64,000 nt of DNA from Paraconexibacter sp040581415 (GCF_040581415.1 NZ_CP114014.1:4960001-5024000), one strand, 5' to 3'. Numbered from the stretch's first letter, positions 6,879 to 16,073 are shown. Program-made: numbers and translations. The notes: generated by a model from the sequence alone, not told the origin.

Positions 6879-9753
6879 GCGTCGCGCCGGCGAGCTCGGC
6901 GTCAGGCGTCGAGGCGAGGTCGAGGAGTCGCGCGACGGTGTCGCCGAGCTCGGACGCCATGTCGCCGGGGCGCTCGGTCGTGAACAGATCGGCGAGGGCG
7001 GCGAAGTACCAAAGGAGATCCTCCGAGTCGACCTCCATCCGCTCCCACAGGCGCTCGCCGCTGCGGCGGTACTCACGCACGAGCGCCCGCGCGTTGTCGA
7101 GCTTCTCCGCGAGAGCGATGCGGCGCACGAGCGGACCGGCGGACTCGAGGTCCCGCAAGTGGATCATCTTGAGCTCACGCCAGGTCTGGTCCTCTTCCGG
7201 TGCGGGATCGGTGCAGCCGGCAACGATGACCGCGACCTGCGAGCCAAACTGGTGCGCGATCCGCTCGAGCACGTCGCCGCCGTAGTCCTCCACGGAATCG
7301 TGAAGGAGCGCGGCGATGGCCTCGTCCTCGCTGCCGCCGTCCTCGAGGACCAGGGCAGAGACCGCCTGCAAGTGCGCGAAGTAGGGGATGTTCGTGCCGC
7401 GACGCCGCTGAGCGGAGTGGATGAACTTCGCCTGCATCAGCGCCTCGGAGAAGCGCGGTCCGAGGGCGGGCGCCGACGGGGCGACGGTGAACGCCTCCTC
7501 ATCGTGGTTCACTGCGTCCGGGCTATCGCCGGAACCCGCGGGCTCGTCCTGCACCTCCGGCTCGGGATCGAGCTCGAACGGCTGCCGCGTCGCGTGGACG
7601 AGCGTCAGCGTGCGGGTGGCGCGGGTGAGCGCAACGTAGAGGAACGCCCACTCACCGGCAGGTCCCGCGATTCCAGCTGGGTCGACGACCACGACGTGGT
7701 CGAACTCGAGGCCCTTTGCCTCCTCGGAGGACAGCAGCGTGATCTGCCGGGACAGGCCGTCCGTGCGGATGTCACCGGCTTGGACGCCAGCCTCATTGAA
7801 CGCGACCCTGGCGTCGTCCATGCGATCGACGGGGACGATGACCCCGACTGTGCGTTCACCCTCGATGCGCCGGACCGCCTCCGCAGCGGCGCTCGAAAGC
7901 AGCGACGCCTCAACAACTTGCACGAAGCGCGGCGCCTCGTCACCGTCGCGCACCGCAGTCGGCACGGTCAGGTTCGGGGCGATTCGGGGCAGGAACGAAG
8001 ACGCCAGGTCCATGATCTGCGCCGGGACGCGGTAGCTGATCGCCAGCTCAGCAATGCGCAGGTCGACGAAGGCAGCCGGCTCGTCGATCGCACCGACTAG
8101 CTCGGTCCAGTCGGGGAAACGCCAGGGCCCTGTCGACTGGGCGATGTCGCCTACAAGCGTCGCGCGCCCACCGGTCGCCCGCCGCATCACCATGCGCAGC
8201 TGCATCGGCGTGAGGTCCTGCGCCTCGTCGGCGAGCACGTATCCGTACCGCCGCTGCAGTCCCCGAATGGCAAGGTCCGCTTCGTCCAACAGCGGCATAT
8301 CTGCTGCTGTCCATGGCTCGTCGCGGAGCAGACGCCCGCGTTCGCGGTAGAGGAGGGCCTGCTCCTCGACGGTCAGCTCGGCTCCCGCCACTGCCTTGAT
8401 GCGCTGTCGGCTCCCCAGCAGGTCGCGCAGCACCTCGGGCGCGGTCAGCGTGGGCCAGATGCGGTCGACGATGCCATCGCGACCCGCGACGGCGACGTTG
8501 AGGTCGCTCTCGAACGTACCCCGTGGTAGCCGTGTCGAGATCGCCGCCATCTGCTCTCGGACGAGTTCGAACATGCGTCGCCGGAACCCGTCGCGGCCGG
8601 CTAGGTAACTCCGTCCCTCACGCCGAGCGCGCTCAACCACCTTCGCCAGATCTTCCGGCTGGATAACGACACGGGTGCGACCGACATGGACCTCGGTCGG
8701 ATCCTTCGGGACCCGGACGCGCGCTTCCACGGCCCGACCGACGAAGGCGGCCATGCGCGGGTCGCCCTTGAGGACGGCGACGTCCTGTGCTTCGGTGGCA
8801 CGGACGCGGACCTCATCGAGGTCGGGCAGCCGGTCGATCGCTGTCTGATTCACCGCCGTCTCGCCGAGGCTCGGCAGCACCTTGGCGACGTACTCCATGA
8901 ACGCCCGGTTGGGCCCAACGACCAGCACGCCGGTGCGCTCGAGCTGCTCTTTGTGATTGAAGAGCAGCCACGCCGCGCGGTGAAGAGCGATGGCCGTCTT
9001 GCCGGAGCCGGGGCCGCCCTGGATGACGAGCATGCCGTCGATGCCGTCGCTGATGAGCTCGTACTGCCGTGCCTCGATCGTCGCGACGATGTCGCGCATT
9101 TCCGTCCCGCGGGCGCGGTCCATGTCGGCGAGAATCGCATCGACGATCTCCTGGCCCGGCGGCGAAACCTCCGTCTCGACGGGCTCGGGCACGACTGGTT
9201 CGGGCTCGGGCTCGCGGGCCGCTGGGGTCGGGACAGGCGCGGGCGGCGCGACAGGCGTCGGCGGCGTCGGTGGGGCGGCGCGCGGTTTCGGGGCGGGCTT
9301 GACCGGGGCGGGCGCCGGCGGGGCTGCCGGCTTCGGCCCGAACGGCTCGTCGACGATCGACAGCAGACGCAGGTGCTCCGTCTGGAAGCGTCGACGGAGG
9401 AGCAGACCGTGGGGATCGTTCTTGCTCGCGGTGTAGAACGGCTCCGCGGCAGGCACACGCCAGTTGATGACGAGCAGGCCCTGCTCGCCACGGATGGACT
9501 CGCGCCCGAGGTACCAGCTCTTCCCGTCCTTCTCGAGGTCGATGCGGCCGAAGCACAGCGCGTCCTGGTCGACCGGCTGCTGCAGTCGCTGCACCGCTAG
9601 TCGCTTCATCTCGCGCGCAGTCACCTTGTCGCCGGCGCTCTCTGCAGAGCGCTCGAGCCGCTCGCGGCGCTCCTGGTCGGCGCGGTGAACCAGTTCGATG
9701 TACGCCTGCTCGGCGCGATGATCGGGATGAGCAGTACCGGCGGGAGGGACCAT
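6862..9753 (-). CDS. UvrD/HelD-type helicase fused to a RelA/SpoT-like HD domain
   Basis: A 963-aa fusion. Residues 1-138 are an N-terminal region like HelD-type UvrD-family helicases. Residues 139-200 are a Pro/Ala/Glu-rich linker. The superfamily 1 core follows: Walker A GGPGSGKT near 246-253, DEAQD, SYRVPAQI, EEAKGLEFDHVVVVDP and VALTRA. From about 775 comes an HD phosphohydrolase domain of the (p)ppGpp-hydrolase/HD_4 kind, with H in FAHLQAV (~794), HD in LLHDSVEDYG (~818) and D in KLDNARA (~886). HelD relatives clear stalled RNA polymerase; RelA/SpoT-like HD domains cleave 3'-pyrophosphates of alarmones. The combination suggests nucleotide sensing or removal tied to transcription or DNA processing (inference). 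The start is ATG 9753, chosen because upstream sequence in frame is low-quality and GAGG lies before it. It ends the minus-strand block that begins with the sigma factor. Confidence 0.82.
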   Translation of the reverse strand: MVPPAGTAHPDHRAEQAYIELVHRADQERRERLERSAESAGDKVTAREMKRLAVQRLQQPVDQDALCFGRIDLEKDGKSWYLGRESIRGEQGLLVINWRVPAAEPFYTASKNDPHGLLLRRRFQTEHLRLLSIVDEPFGPKPAAPPAPAPVKPAPKPRAAPPTPPTPVAPPAPVPTPAAREPEPEPVVPEPVETEVSPPGQEIVDAILADMDRARGTEMRDIVATIEARQYELISDGIDGMLVIQGGPGSGKTAIALHRAAWLLFNHKEQLERTGVLVVGPNRAFMEYVAKVLPSLGETAVNQTAIDRLPDLDEVRVRATEAQDVAVLKGDPRMAAFVGRAVEARVRVPKDPTEVHVGRTRVVIQPEDLAKVVERARREGRSYLAGRDGFRRRMFELVREQMAAISTRLPRGTFESDLNVAVAGRDGIVDRIWPTLTAPEVLRDLLGSRQRIKAVAGAELTVEEQALLYRERGRLLRDEPWTAADMPLLDEADLAIRGLQRRYGYVLADEAQDLTPMQLRMVMRRATGGRATLVGDIAQSTGPWRFPDWTELVGAIDEPAAFVDLRIAELAISYRVPAQIMDLASSFLPRIAPNLTVPTAVRDGDEAPRFVQVVEASLLSSAAAEAVRRIEGERTVGVIVPVDRMDDARVAFNEAGVQAGDIRTDGLSRQITLLSSEEAKGLEFDHVVVVDPAGIAGPAGEWAFLYVALTRATRTLTLVHATRQPFELDPEPEVQDEPAGSGDSPDAVNHDEEAFTVAPSAPALGPRFSEALMQAKFIHSAQRRRGTNIPYFAHLQAVSALVLEDGGSEDEAIAALLHDSVEDYGGDVLERIAHQFGSQVAVIVAGCTDPAPEEDQTWRELKMIHLRDLESAGPLVRRIALAEKLDNARALVREYRRSGERLWERMEVDSEDLLWYFAALADLFTTERPGDMASELGDTVARLLDLASTPDAELAGATPTPEG

Positions 9754-9923
9754 GATCGTGAGGCCTCGGGGTCGATGGCAGGTGGCTGAACGGCGGAGGT
9801 CGCAGGACCGGTCGCAGCTGCGCCCGCCCATCTGACACCAGAACCTGAGGTGTCGCGCTAGGCACCTATCGGCGCGCCCGCCGGATTTTTGACTGGCGTG
9901 GTGTCCGAGCGAGAACAGCGACG

Positions 9924-10274
9924 TCAGCGAACGCGCGACCGACGGGTCGCCGCGGCGTCCTGCTTGCGCGCCGTACGGTGGCGCCGCGCGTCCTGTGAGA
10001 ACGAGCCCCGCGGGATGCACGTGGTCGCCACGAGGACGTCGGGCTCCGTCCAGTGCGGACGGAGCGGGAGCAGGACGTCGGCGACTTCGAGGTAGAAGGG
10101 CGCGAGCTCCATGCAGTTGTTGACGTGCCACGGGGGCGGCACCTTGGTGACCTTGCCCGCAAGAGCAACGCGCCCGAGCTCCTCGCCAGCAGCCTCGGGG
10201 CTCAGCGCAGGCCGGACCCGCTCGTTGAAGCGTTCGACGGCGTGATTGGTGATGTGGATCGTGTAGGTCGGCAT
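9924..10274 (-). CDS. Small protein of unknown function
   Basis: A 116-aa protein starting MPTYTIHITNHAVERFNERV. The pattern HAVERFNERVRP..., then GKVTKVPPPWHVNN and ...DVLVATTCI, resembles small proteins I associate with actinobacterial phages and plasmids, with no known function. The C-terminal 25 residues are Arg/Lys-rich, so nucleic-acid contact is possible. It lies between the sigma-factor pair and the helicase-HD gene, on the same strand, with gaps of 36 and 170 nt, so it probably belongs to the same transcription unit. Confidence 0.5.
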   Translation of the reverse strand: MPTYTIHITNHAVERFNERVRPALSPEAAGEELGRVALAGKVTKVPPPWHVNNCMELAPFYLEVADVLLPLRPHWTEPDVLVATTCIPRGSFSQDARRHRTARKQDAAATRRSRVR

Positions 10275-10310
10275 GGCGAGAGGGACGCATCCCGTCTCAC
10301 CGATCTGACA

Positions 10311-10928
10311 TCACTCGAAGAACGCCGCATCCACGACGGCGTCGCGCCCGCCATCGGAAGCGCCAGCTAGCGCGCCTCCCACCACCGGCACCGCCTGACT
10401 TCCGAACCCGGTCCCCGGCTCCATACGCGCGAATGCCGCGACGCCGCCCCGTCCGCCGGCCGAGCCAGCGAACGCCGCGTCGGCCGCGCTCCGCACCCGA
10501 TCGACGGTGGCCCCGAGCGACTCGGACAGCGCCTCCCACACCGACTGCTTCACGCGCGCCGGATCGACAGTCCCAGTCTCGATGTCGTGGTACCGCGCGC
10601 GCACCGCGTCCTGGTGATCACCGAGTCCCAAGCGGGCCGCCAGCGCGTTCGCAACCGTGCGCTTGGACGTCCCTGCTCGCAGCTCCTTCAGGGTCACGGT
10701 CGACAGCGCGTCGTCCACGAGCTGCTGGCGCGCGGGGTCGGCCCGGAAGCGAGCGAAAGCCTCGCTGTCGAACGTACGAACGGGGACCGTCTCGAGAAAG
10801 CGGTCGATGCGTGCGGCCAGTTCGGCGCGATCGAGGCCGCCGACCTTCGCGAGGAACGGACGCGGGTCGGCGTCACCCTCGGCGCGATGGGTCGCCACGA
10901 AGGCGCTGTACTGCTCGTCGACGCTCAT
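10311..10928 (-). CDS. HTH-like partner protein of the adjacent sigma factor
   Basis: A 205-aa protein from ATG 10928. The central region (KRTVANALAARLGLGDHQDA, then VRARYHDIETGTVDPARV) resembles XRE/HTH-type proteins seen beside ImmA/IrrE peptidases and dedicated sigma factors. The C-terminus is Gly/Ala-rich (PGTGFGSQAVPVVGGALAGA) and may be flexible. The start codon overlaps the sigma gene stop as ATGA, so translation is coupled and the products are probably made in fixed ratio. A regulator or anti-sigma role is inferred from this coupling. The frame extends 9 nt upstream (GTG 10937), but the ATGA overlap decides the start. Confidence 0.6.
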   Translation of the reverse strand: MSVDEQYSAFVATHRAEGDADPRPFLAKVGGLDRAELAARIDRFLETVPVRTFDSEAFARFRADPARQQLVDDALSTVTLKELRAGTSKRTVANALAARLGLGDHQDAVRARYHDIETGTVDPARVKQSVWEALSESLGATVDRVRSAADAAFAGSAGGRGGVAAFARMEPGTGFGSQAVPVVGGALAGASDGGRDAVVDAAFFE

Positions 10929-11620
10929 GCTTGCCACACCCCTCGCGCGACGAGCTCTGCTCGTAGCGCTTCCTTGAACCGCTTCTTGATCTGGTCGACG
11001 TTGGCCACCGTCTCACCGAACTCGGCCGCCACGTCCTTGCTTGCGCGATCTTCGATGTACGCGGCGTGCACGACCCGTCGGTGTTGCTCGCTGAGTCCGG
11101 CCAACGCGGCGTCGGTTGCCGCCCCGTAGTCCATGCCCGCGGCGAGGTCGTCGATGTTGAAGTCGACGCTGAGCGGTTTGCCTGTAGTCCGGCCGTCCGC
11201 GTCGACGTGCTCGCCTGGAAGCTGGCGCTCGAGCTCAAGCGCTTTGCCCTGGGCCGAGCGGAAGAACGAGATCGTCTGCCGCTTGACGACGGTCTTGCAC
11301 CAGTTGACCCACTCGCCGGCGTGCTCGCCCTTGAGCGGGAGCTTCAGTGCCGAGTGAAGCACCTGCTTCAGGACCCAGTCCTCGACCGCCGGGCTGAGGT
11401 GCTGCAGGTGCTCGGGCAGCCCGGCGCGGACCCAGCCCCGCATCCGCGGCTCGTGTCGCCACAGCAGCATGTGTGCGGCAAGCGTCCCGTGGTCCGTTGC
11501 GCCAGCGCGCTTCGCCGACGCCATGTAGGCAACGAGGTCCTCGTCATCCATCGCCACGAGCGCGGCTTCAGAGCGAGCGAAGAACGGGCGAGGCGGCGAT
11601 GGCGGGCGCAGAGCGGACAT
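10925..11620 (-). CDS. Sigma-70-like RNA polymerase sigma factor
   Basis: A 231-aa protein from ATG 11620. A sigma2-like region (MLLWRHEPRMRGWVRAGLPE ... VEDWVLKQVLHSALKLPLKG) is followed by a spacer and a sigma4-like HTH near the end (ALAGLSEQHRRVVHAAYIED ... VAAEFGETVANVDQIKKRFK). This is the layout of small ECF-type factors. No anti-sigma membrane protein is present; the translationally coupled HTH-like protein is its closest partner. The start is uncertain: ATG 11707 and ATG 11551 are in the same frame. It is divergent from the ImmA/IrrE gene across about 120 nt, so it could drive both blocks of the island (inference). Confidence 0.72.
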   Translation of the reverse strand: MSALRPPSPPRPFFARSEAALVAMDDEDLVAYMASAKRAGATDHGTLAAHMLLWRHEPRMRGWVRAGLPEHLQHLSPAVEDWVLKQVLHSALKLPLKGEHAGEWVNWCKTVVKRQTISFFRSAQGKALELERQLPGEHVDADGRTTGKPLSVDFNIDDLAAGMDYGAATDAALAGLSEQHRRVVHAAYIEDRASKDVAAEFGETVANVDQIKKRFKEALRAELVARGVWQA

Positions 11621-11690
11621 GGCAGGCGGGGCTGGACCCCACGCTACCCGCGCAGCCGGCGACGTGGCAACGGCGCCGCGAGGTCGATCA

Positions 11691-11701
11691 ATGACGGTCA
11701 T
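11691..11701. promoter_or_regulatory. Small palindrome in divergent promoter region
   Basis: ATGACGGTCAT is a perfect inverted repeat (5-bp arms, 1-nt centre) in the 117-nt space between the sigma factor gene and the ImmA/IrrE gene. Its place suits an operator serving both blocks. It is short and could occur by chance, and one arm would be coding if the sigma gene started at 11707. Confidence 0.25.
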
Positions 11702-11737
11702 GCCCATCGCGTCGCAGTGAACGGCAAGAATCTGAGG

Positions 11738-12295
11738 ATGTCACCCGAAGACGCAGCCGCGGAGCTGCTGGAGACCCTCGGTCTGAGCGACCTCGCTGCC
11801 CCGCCGGTGGATGTGCTCGACATCGCTGAGGAGCACCTCGGGCTCGACGTCCAGGACCACGCGGACCTCTTTGCGCTGCCCGGCGCACCGGAGAAGGTAG
11901 GCGACGCCTCGTTGTCGGGGCTGCTCTTTCCTAGTCAGCAGCGCATCTACGTGAACGCGGTCGAGGCGCAACGCAGCCCTGGCCGACGGATGTTCACGAT
12001 CGCTCACGAGCTCGGCCATTGGCAGATGCATCGCTCGGACGGCGAGGCGGTGCACACACGCTTCTGTGCCAAGGAGGACGTCAGCGGGGAGGCCCGGAGC
12101 CCATCGTCCCGCCAGATCGAATGGGAGGCCAACCGCTTCGCCGCGGCGCTGCTCATGCCCGAGGCGTTGCTCCGTCGGGAAGCCGCGGAGCTGCAGCTCA
12201 ACGTCCGCCTCCTCGCGCAGCGGTTTGGCGTGTCAGCTCCGGCGATGCAGGTGCGACTCAGCACGCTGCAGCTCCTCCCGGACTACATGCGCTGA
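11738..12295 (+). CDS. ImmA/IrrE family zinc metallopeptidase
   Basis: A 185-aa metalloprotease of the ImmA/IrrE (DUF955) family. Seen: an N-terminal helical region with the typical DVLDIAEEHLGLDV, then the gluzincin motif FTIAHELGHWQMH (HExxH, zinc ligands and catalytic Glu) at about 90-102. Next comes EWEANRFAAALLMPEALLRR, which holds the third ligand Glu and the family's ExxANxFAxxLLMP signature. Relatives cleave repressors (ImmR, DdrO) after DNA damage or on mobile-element induction. The neighbouring HTH-like protein is a natural substrate candidate (inference). Start ATG 11738 was chosen over in-frame GTG 11717; neither has a strong RBS. Its stop overlaps the sbcD start (TGATG). Confidence 0.85.
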   Translation: MSPEDAAAELLETLGLSDLAAPPVDVLDIAEEHLGLDVQDHADLFALPGAPEKVGDASLSGLLFPSQQRIYVNAVEAQRSPGRRMFTIAHELGHWQMHRSDGEAVHTRFCAKEDVSGEARSPSSRQIEWEANRFAAALLMPEALLRREAAELQLNVRLLAQRFGVSAPAMQVRLSTLQLLPDYMR

Positions 12296-13434
12296 TGAAG
12301 ATCATCCACCTCGCTGACACCCACCTTGGCTTCCGCCAGTTCGCTGGCAAGCTCGACCCTGAGCGCCAGCTCAACCAGCGCGAGTGCGACGTCTACGACG
12401 CGTGGCACCGTGCGATCGACGTCGCAATCGAACGCGACGTCGATGCCGTCATTCACGCGGGTGACCTCTTCGACTCCCCTCGCCCGACGCATCGTGCGCT
12501 GTCCGAGGCGCTCGACGGACTCAGCCGTCTACGCGACGCCGGAATCCCGATGGTCGCCATCGCCGGCAATCACTCCACCCGGCGCTATCGCTCTGGCGGC
12601 AGCGTCTTCGAGATCCTCGAGCGCTTCGGGCTGCTGGCCGCCTGGCGCGAGCCGCAGACCTTCCGCGTCGGCGATGTCGCGTTCCACGCGGTCCCCCACG
12701 ACGCGGACGCGGACGCGATGAAGGCCGACATCGCGGGCGTTGTGCCGGACTCCGGCGCCGCCGCGAACGTCCTGATGCTGCACGTCGGTCTGGAAGCCGT
12801 TCCGACTTCAACGTATGGCGAGGTGAACGCCGTCGCTCTGAGCCAGGAGCTGATCGCGCGGGCGCCGTTCGACTACATCGCCCTCGGCCACCTGCACCGC
12901 TTCCAGGCGCCGCAGCTGAACGCGATCTACCCCGGGTCGCTGGACCGCTTGGACTTCGCCGACCTCGAGGGCGAGAAGGCGGTCCTCGAGGTCGACCTGG
13001 GAGCTGGCGCTGGCGCGCCCGGCTTCGTCACCCGCCACCCCCTCGAGACGCGTGCGGTGATCGACGTAGCGGTGGCGTGCGCCGGCTGTGGCCCGGCTGA
13101 AGTGGCAGCCGGTGTCGTCGCCGCGGTCGACGGCACGGCGCTGGAGGGCGCGGTGGTTCGCGTGCGGCTCGAGGAGCTCCAGCGCGACGTCTGGGGCGCC
13201 CTGGACTTCGGCCGCTTCGGTGAGCTCTTCGCGCCCTGCCTGCACCATGCGATCCACGTCGGCAGCAGCGGGCTGCACGCCGGCCCGGATCCGGTGGCGG
13301 CTGCCGCTGAGCTGAAGTTCGACGCTTGGGCCCGCGAGCGCGTGCCCGCTGGGCTCAACCCGGAGGCGGTCATCGCCATCGCGCAGAACTACTTGAAGGA
13401 CGCCGCCATGTCCGAGGCCGAGGTGGACGAATGA
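12295..13434 (+). CDS. sbcD: SbcD/Mre11-type exonuclease subunit
   Basis: A 379-aa metallophosphoesterase nuclease. Seen: motif I HLADTHLGF at 5-13, motif II HAGDLFDS, motif III AIAGNHS, then a His-rich motif and IALGHLHRFQ, the full Mre11/SbcD phosphoesterase set. With SbcC it forms an ATP-dependent complex that opens hairpins and trims blocked DNA ends. The start TGATG overlaps the ImmA/IrrE stop and the end overlaps sbcC as ATGA, so the three are translated together. The sequence looks divergent from the housekeeping type, and its link to a metallopeptidase and helicases suggests an accessory, island-borne SbcCD. Confidence 0.92.
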   Translation: MKIIHLADTHLGFRQFAGKLDPERQLNQRECDVYDAWHRAIDVAIERDVDAVIHAGDLFDSPRPTHRALSEALDGLSRLRDAGIPMVAIAGNHSTRRYRSGGSVFEILERFGLLAAWREPQTFRVGDVAFHAVPHDADADAMKADIAGVVPDSGAAANVLMLHVGLEAVPTSTYGEVNAVALSQELIARAPFDYIALGHLHRFQAPQLNAIYPGSLDRLDFADLEGEKAVLEVDLGAGAGAPGFVTRHPLETRAVIDVAVACAGCGPAEVAAGVVAAVDGTALEGAVVRVRLEELQRDVWGALDFGRFGELFAPCLHHAIHVGSSGLHAGPDPVAAAAELKFDAWARERVPAGLNPEAVIAIAQNYLKDAAMSEAEVDE

Positions 13435-15971
13435 AGCTCCAGACCATCGAGCTACGGGAATGGCGCTCGTTCCAGTCCTGTGACCTCGAGTTCCCCGACG
13501 GGCTGATCGGCGTCCGTGGAGCAAACGGATCCGGTAAGACGACGATCGCCGAGGCTGTCGCCTGGGCGTTGTTCGGCAAGATGCGGCCGGGGGCGCGTGT
13601 CGCCGACCTCAAGCGCCAAGGCGCAGACGGTCCGTCGTCGGTGGAGCTCACGTTCCGCGTCGGGCCTACCGTGTACCGCGTCAAGCGCGTCGTCGGCGGC
13701 GCGGCGACCTTCTGGATTGGCGACGGCACGGAGCCAGAGTCCACGCAGTCCACCCACACCAACCGAGCGATCGTCCGTGAGCTCGGCATCGGGTACGACT
13801 CGTTCCAGCGCACGGTCTTTGCGCGGCAGAAGGACGTCGCTGCCCTGGACCCGACAGCCTCGAAACAGGCTCGAACGCAGCACGTTGAGCGCTTGCTTGG
13901 GTTGCAGCGCTATCGCGACGCGGCGACCGCCGCGAAGGCGAAGGCCAGGGAGCTCGGCGTCCAACTCGCGGCCCTGCGCGAAGATGCACCGGATTTGGAG
14001 GAGCTGCGCTCGCGCCTCGCGCACGCGCAACAGGCCGCCGCCGACGGTGACCCTGCGGTCGCGGTCGCTGAGGCGGCGCTCGCGTCGTCCCGCACGACGC
14101 AGGCCGCCGCGCAGGCGGCGGTCGAAAGCGAGCGCGCACGGGTGAGCGAACACGAGCGCCTAGTCGGGCTGCGCGCCAACGAGGCGATGATGCTCGCCGA
14201 GCTTGAGACGGACCTCGCCCAGCTGCGCGAGGCTGCCGAAGCGCGTGCTGGAAAGCAGCAGCGTCGGGATGCACTGGCGGGAGTGCACCTGGACGTGACC
14301 GCCGCGCGACGCCGCGCTGCGTGCCTTCAAGCGCTCGAAGCGAGTGAGGCTGCGCTGCAGGCGTCTCCTGACCCGGACGCCTTCGGGCACGACGAACCCG
14401 CCGCGCGCGCGAACGCCGTACGGCTGCCGGCGCTGCGGCAGGAGCTCGATGACCTCGTCGCCGCGACCCTGCCGGACGTCGGCGGGCTACAGCGCCGAGT
14501 CGCGGCGCTCGAGTACGCCGCTGACCTCCCGACGACCGAGTTTGCGTCGGCGGCCGTCAAGGCTACGGAGGCTGCCCGCGATGCCGCCCGGGATCGCGCT
14601 TCCACGCTCCGGGCGCGGATGGAGAGCGACGAGGCGCACCTCGCAGCGCTCGTCGAGCAAGGCTCTGATGCCCCCTGCCCCGTATGCCTCCGTCCCCTCG
14701 GCGCCACCGACGTCGAGCAGGTCCGCCTGACACATGAGCAGCAGCTCGAGGCGACTCGTACCGCGTTGGCGAACGCGGAGCTCGAGTGCACGGCGCTCGA
14801 GGCTGAGCGCCGTCAGCAGGTCGAGGTGCTCGACCGCGCGCGAGACGCCCGCGCCCGGTTGGAAGCTGCGCCGGGGCTCGAAGGCCTCGTTGAAGCCCGT
14901 GCCGCGCACTCCTTGGCGGAGTCGGGCGCGCGTCTCCGGGCCACCGAGATCGTCCGTCTACGCGGCGAGCTGACGAGTCTGAGCCGTGCGGTCGACGGCG
15001 ATGGCGCCCTGGAACGGCGCGTCTCCGGAGCACGTGCGGTCCGTGACGCGGCGCAGGCCAGGCGAGACCACGATGCCGCCGCAGCGGGTGTTCCGACCTT
15101 CGACCCTGACGAGCTGGCGCAGGCCTCAGCTCATCTGGCCGCGCAGCTCAAGGTTGAATCCGAGCTCCGTGAACTCGACGTCGAGCTCGCCGCGACATCG
15201 GGCATCGCAGTTCAGATCTCAACGTTCGAGCAACGGCGGGGGACGCGCGCGCGGTCGCTCACCAACGTGGCTGCTGCACTCGCCACCATCGCTCTGGACT
15301 CAGGCCAGCTGGCCGCGCTGCGCGCCGCATGCAGGGAAGCCGAGCAACACGTCGAGACGACGTCGCACACGCTGCACGAGGCGAAGCTCAAGGCGCAGAC
15401 GTCCGACTACGACGTCCGTGAGCTTCAGACGCGTGTTGCGGAAGCCGAGGACGCTCACGCGAAGATCAACGCGCGCGCGTTGGAACATCGCGAGTACGAC
15501 ACGGCTGCCGGGCTGCTCGCAGACTTCCGCTCCGCGCAGTCCGCGCGCGCGTGGCCGAACCTCGAGCAGGGCGCTTCCCGGCTGCTGTCGGACACCACCG
15601 ATGGGCGCTACGCCGACGTTCGGATGAGCGAGGACTTCCGCCTGGAGATCATCGACCGCGGTGAGCGCTTCGGCCTCGACCGCTACTCAGGCGGCGAGCA
15701 GGATCTTGCGAACCTCTGCCTGCGCCTATCGATCGCGGACTGGGTCGCGCGTGAACGCGACACCGAGCTTGGGTTCGTCGTGCTCGACGAGGTCTTCGGC
15801 AGCCAGGACGAAGATCGCCGGCAGCGGCTCCTGGAGGCGCTGCGATCCTTCGAACGGCGCTTCCACCAGCTCCTCGTGATCACACACGTCCCAGAAGTCG
15901 CAGACCTTTGCGATCACCAGCTCGTGGTCCGACTCCTCGAGCCGGGTCGCAGCACGGCGGCGTTCGAGTGA
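13431..15971 (+). CDS. sbcC: SbcC/Rad50-type SMC ATPase
   Basis: An 846-aa SMC-like ATPase. Walker A GANGSGKTT lies at 30-38. Long Ala/Glu/Arg-rich coiled coils flank the zinc hook CPVC at 416-419. The ABC signature SGGEQ lies at 753-757, and Walker B/D-loop VLDEVFGSQDEDRR follows. All motifs needed for ATP-driven clamp action with SbcD are present. The start ATG 13431 overlaps the sbcD stop (ATGA). The arms are shorter than in E. coli SbcC (about 1048 aa), which is common in actinobacteria. About 100 nt follow before the large DUF4011 gene. Confidence 0.92.
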   Translation: MKLQTIELREWRSFQSCDLEFPDGLIGVRGANGSGKTTIAEAVAWALFGKMRPGARVADLKRQGADGPSSVELTFRVGPTVYRVKRVVGGAATFWIGDGTEPESTQSTHTNRAIVRELGIGYDSFQRTVFARQKDVAALDPTASKQARTQHVERLLGLQRYRDAATAAKAKARELGVQLAALREDAPDLEELRSRLAHAQQAAADGDPAVAVAEAALASSRTTQAAAQAAVESERARVSEHERLVGLRANEAMMLAELETDLAQLREAAEARAGKQQRRDALAGVHLDVTAARRRAACLQALEASEAALQASPDPDAFGHDEPAARANAVRLPALRQELDDLVAATLPDVGGLQRRVAALEYAADLPTTEFASAAVKATEAARDAARDRASTLRARMESDEAHLAALVEQGSDAPCPVCLRPLGATDVEQVRLTHEQQLEATRTALANAELECTALEAERRQQVEVLDRARDARARLEAAPGLEGLVEARAAHSLAESGARLRATEIVRLRGELTSLSRAVDGDGALERRVSGARAVRDAAQARRDHDAAAAGVPTFDPDELAQASAHLAAQLKVESELRELDVELAATSGIAVQISTFEQRRGTRARSLTNVAAALATIALDSGQLAALRAACREAEQHVETTSHTLHEAKLKAQTSDYDVRELQTRVAEAEDAHAKINARALEHREYDTAAGLLADFRSAQSARAWPNLEQGASRLLSDTTDGRYADVRMSEDFRLEIIDRGERFGLDRYSGGEQDLANLCLRLSIADWVARERDTELGFVVLDEVFGSQDEDRRQRLLEALRSFERRFHQLLVITHVPEVADLCDHQLVVRLLEPGRSTAAFE

Positions 15972-16073
15972 CGAGACGGTCGGTGCGGGCACGCCGCTGT
16001 CGCCGCGGCCGGGACCTGCCGATAGCGTCGGAGCCAAGCCCGCCATGACACCGACTTCACCACCTCCCAGCCG

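Noticed and set aside
9754..10290. N-terminal extension of the helicase-HD frame to 10290
   Set aside because: The extra residues are low-complexity and overlap the 9924 gene; ATG 9753 fits the family start.
11066..11737. Plus-strand extension of the ImmA/IrrE frame into the sigma gene
   Set aside because: It is antisense to the sigma factor and lacks protein-like sequence; the peptidase begins near 11738.
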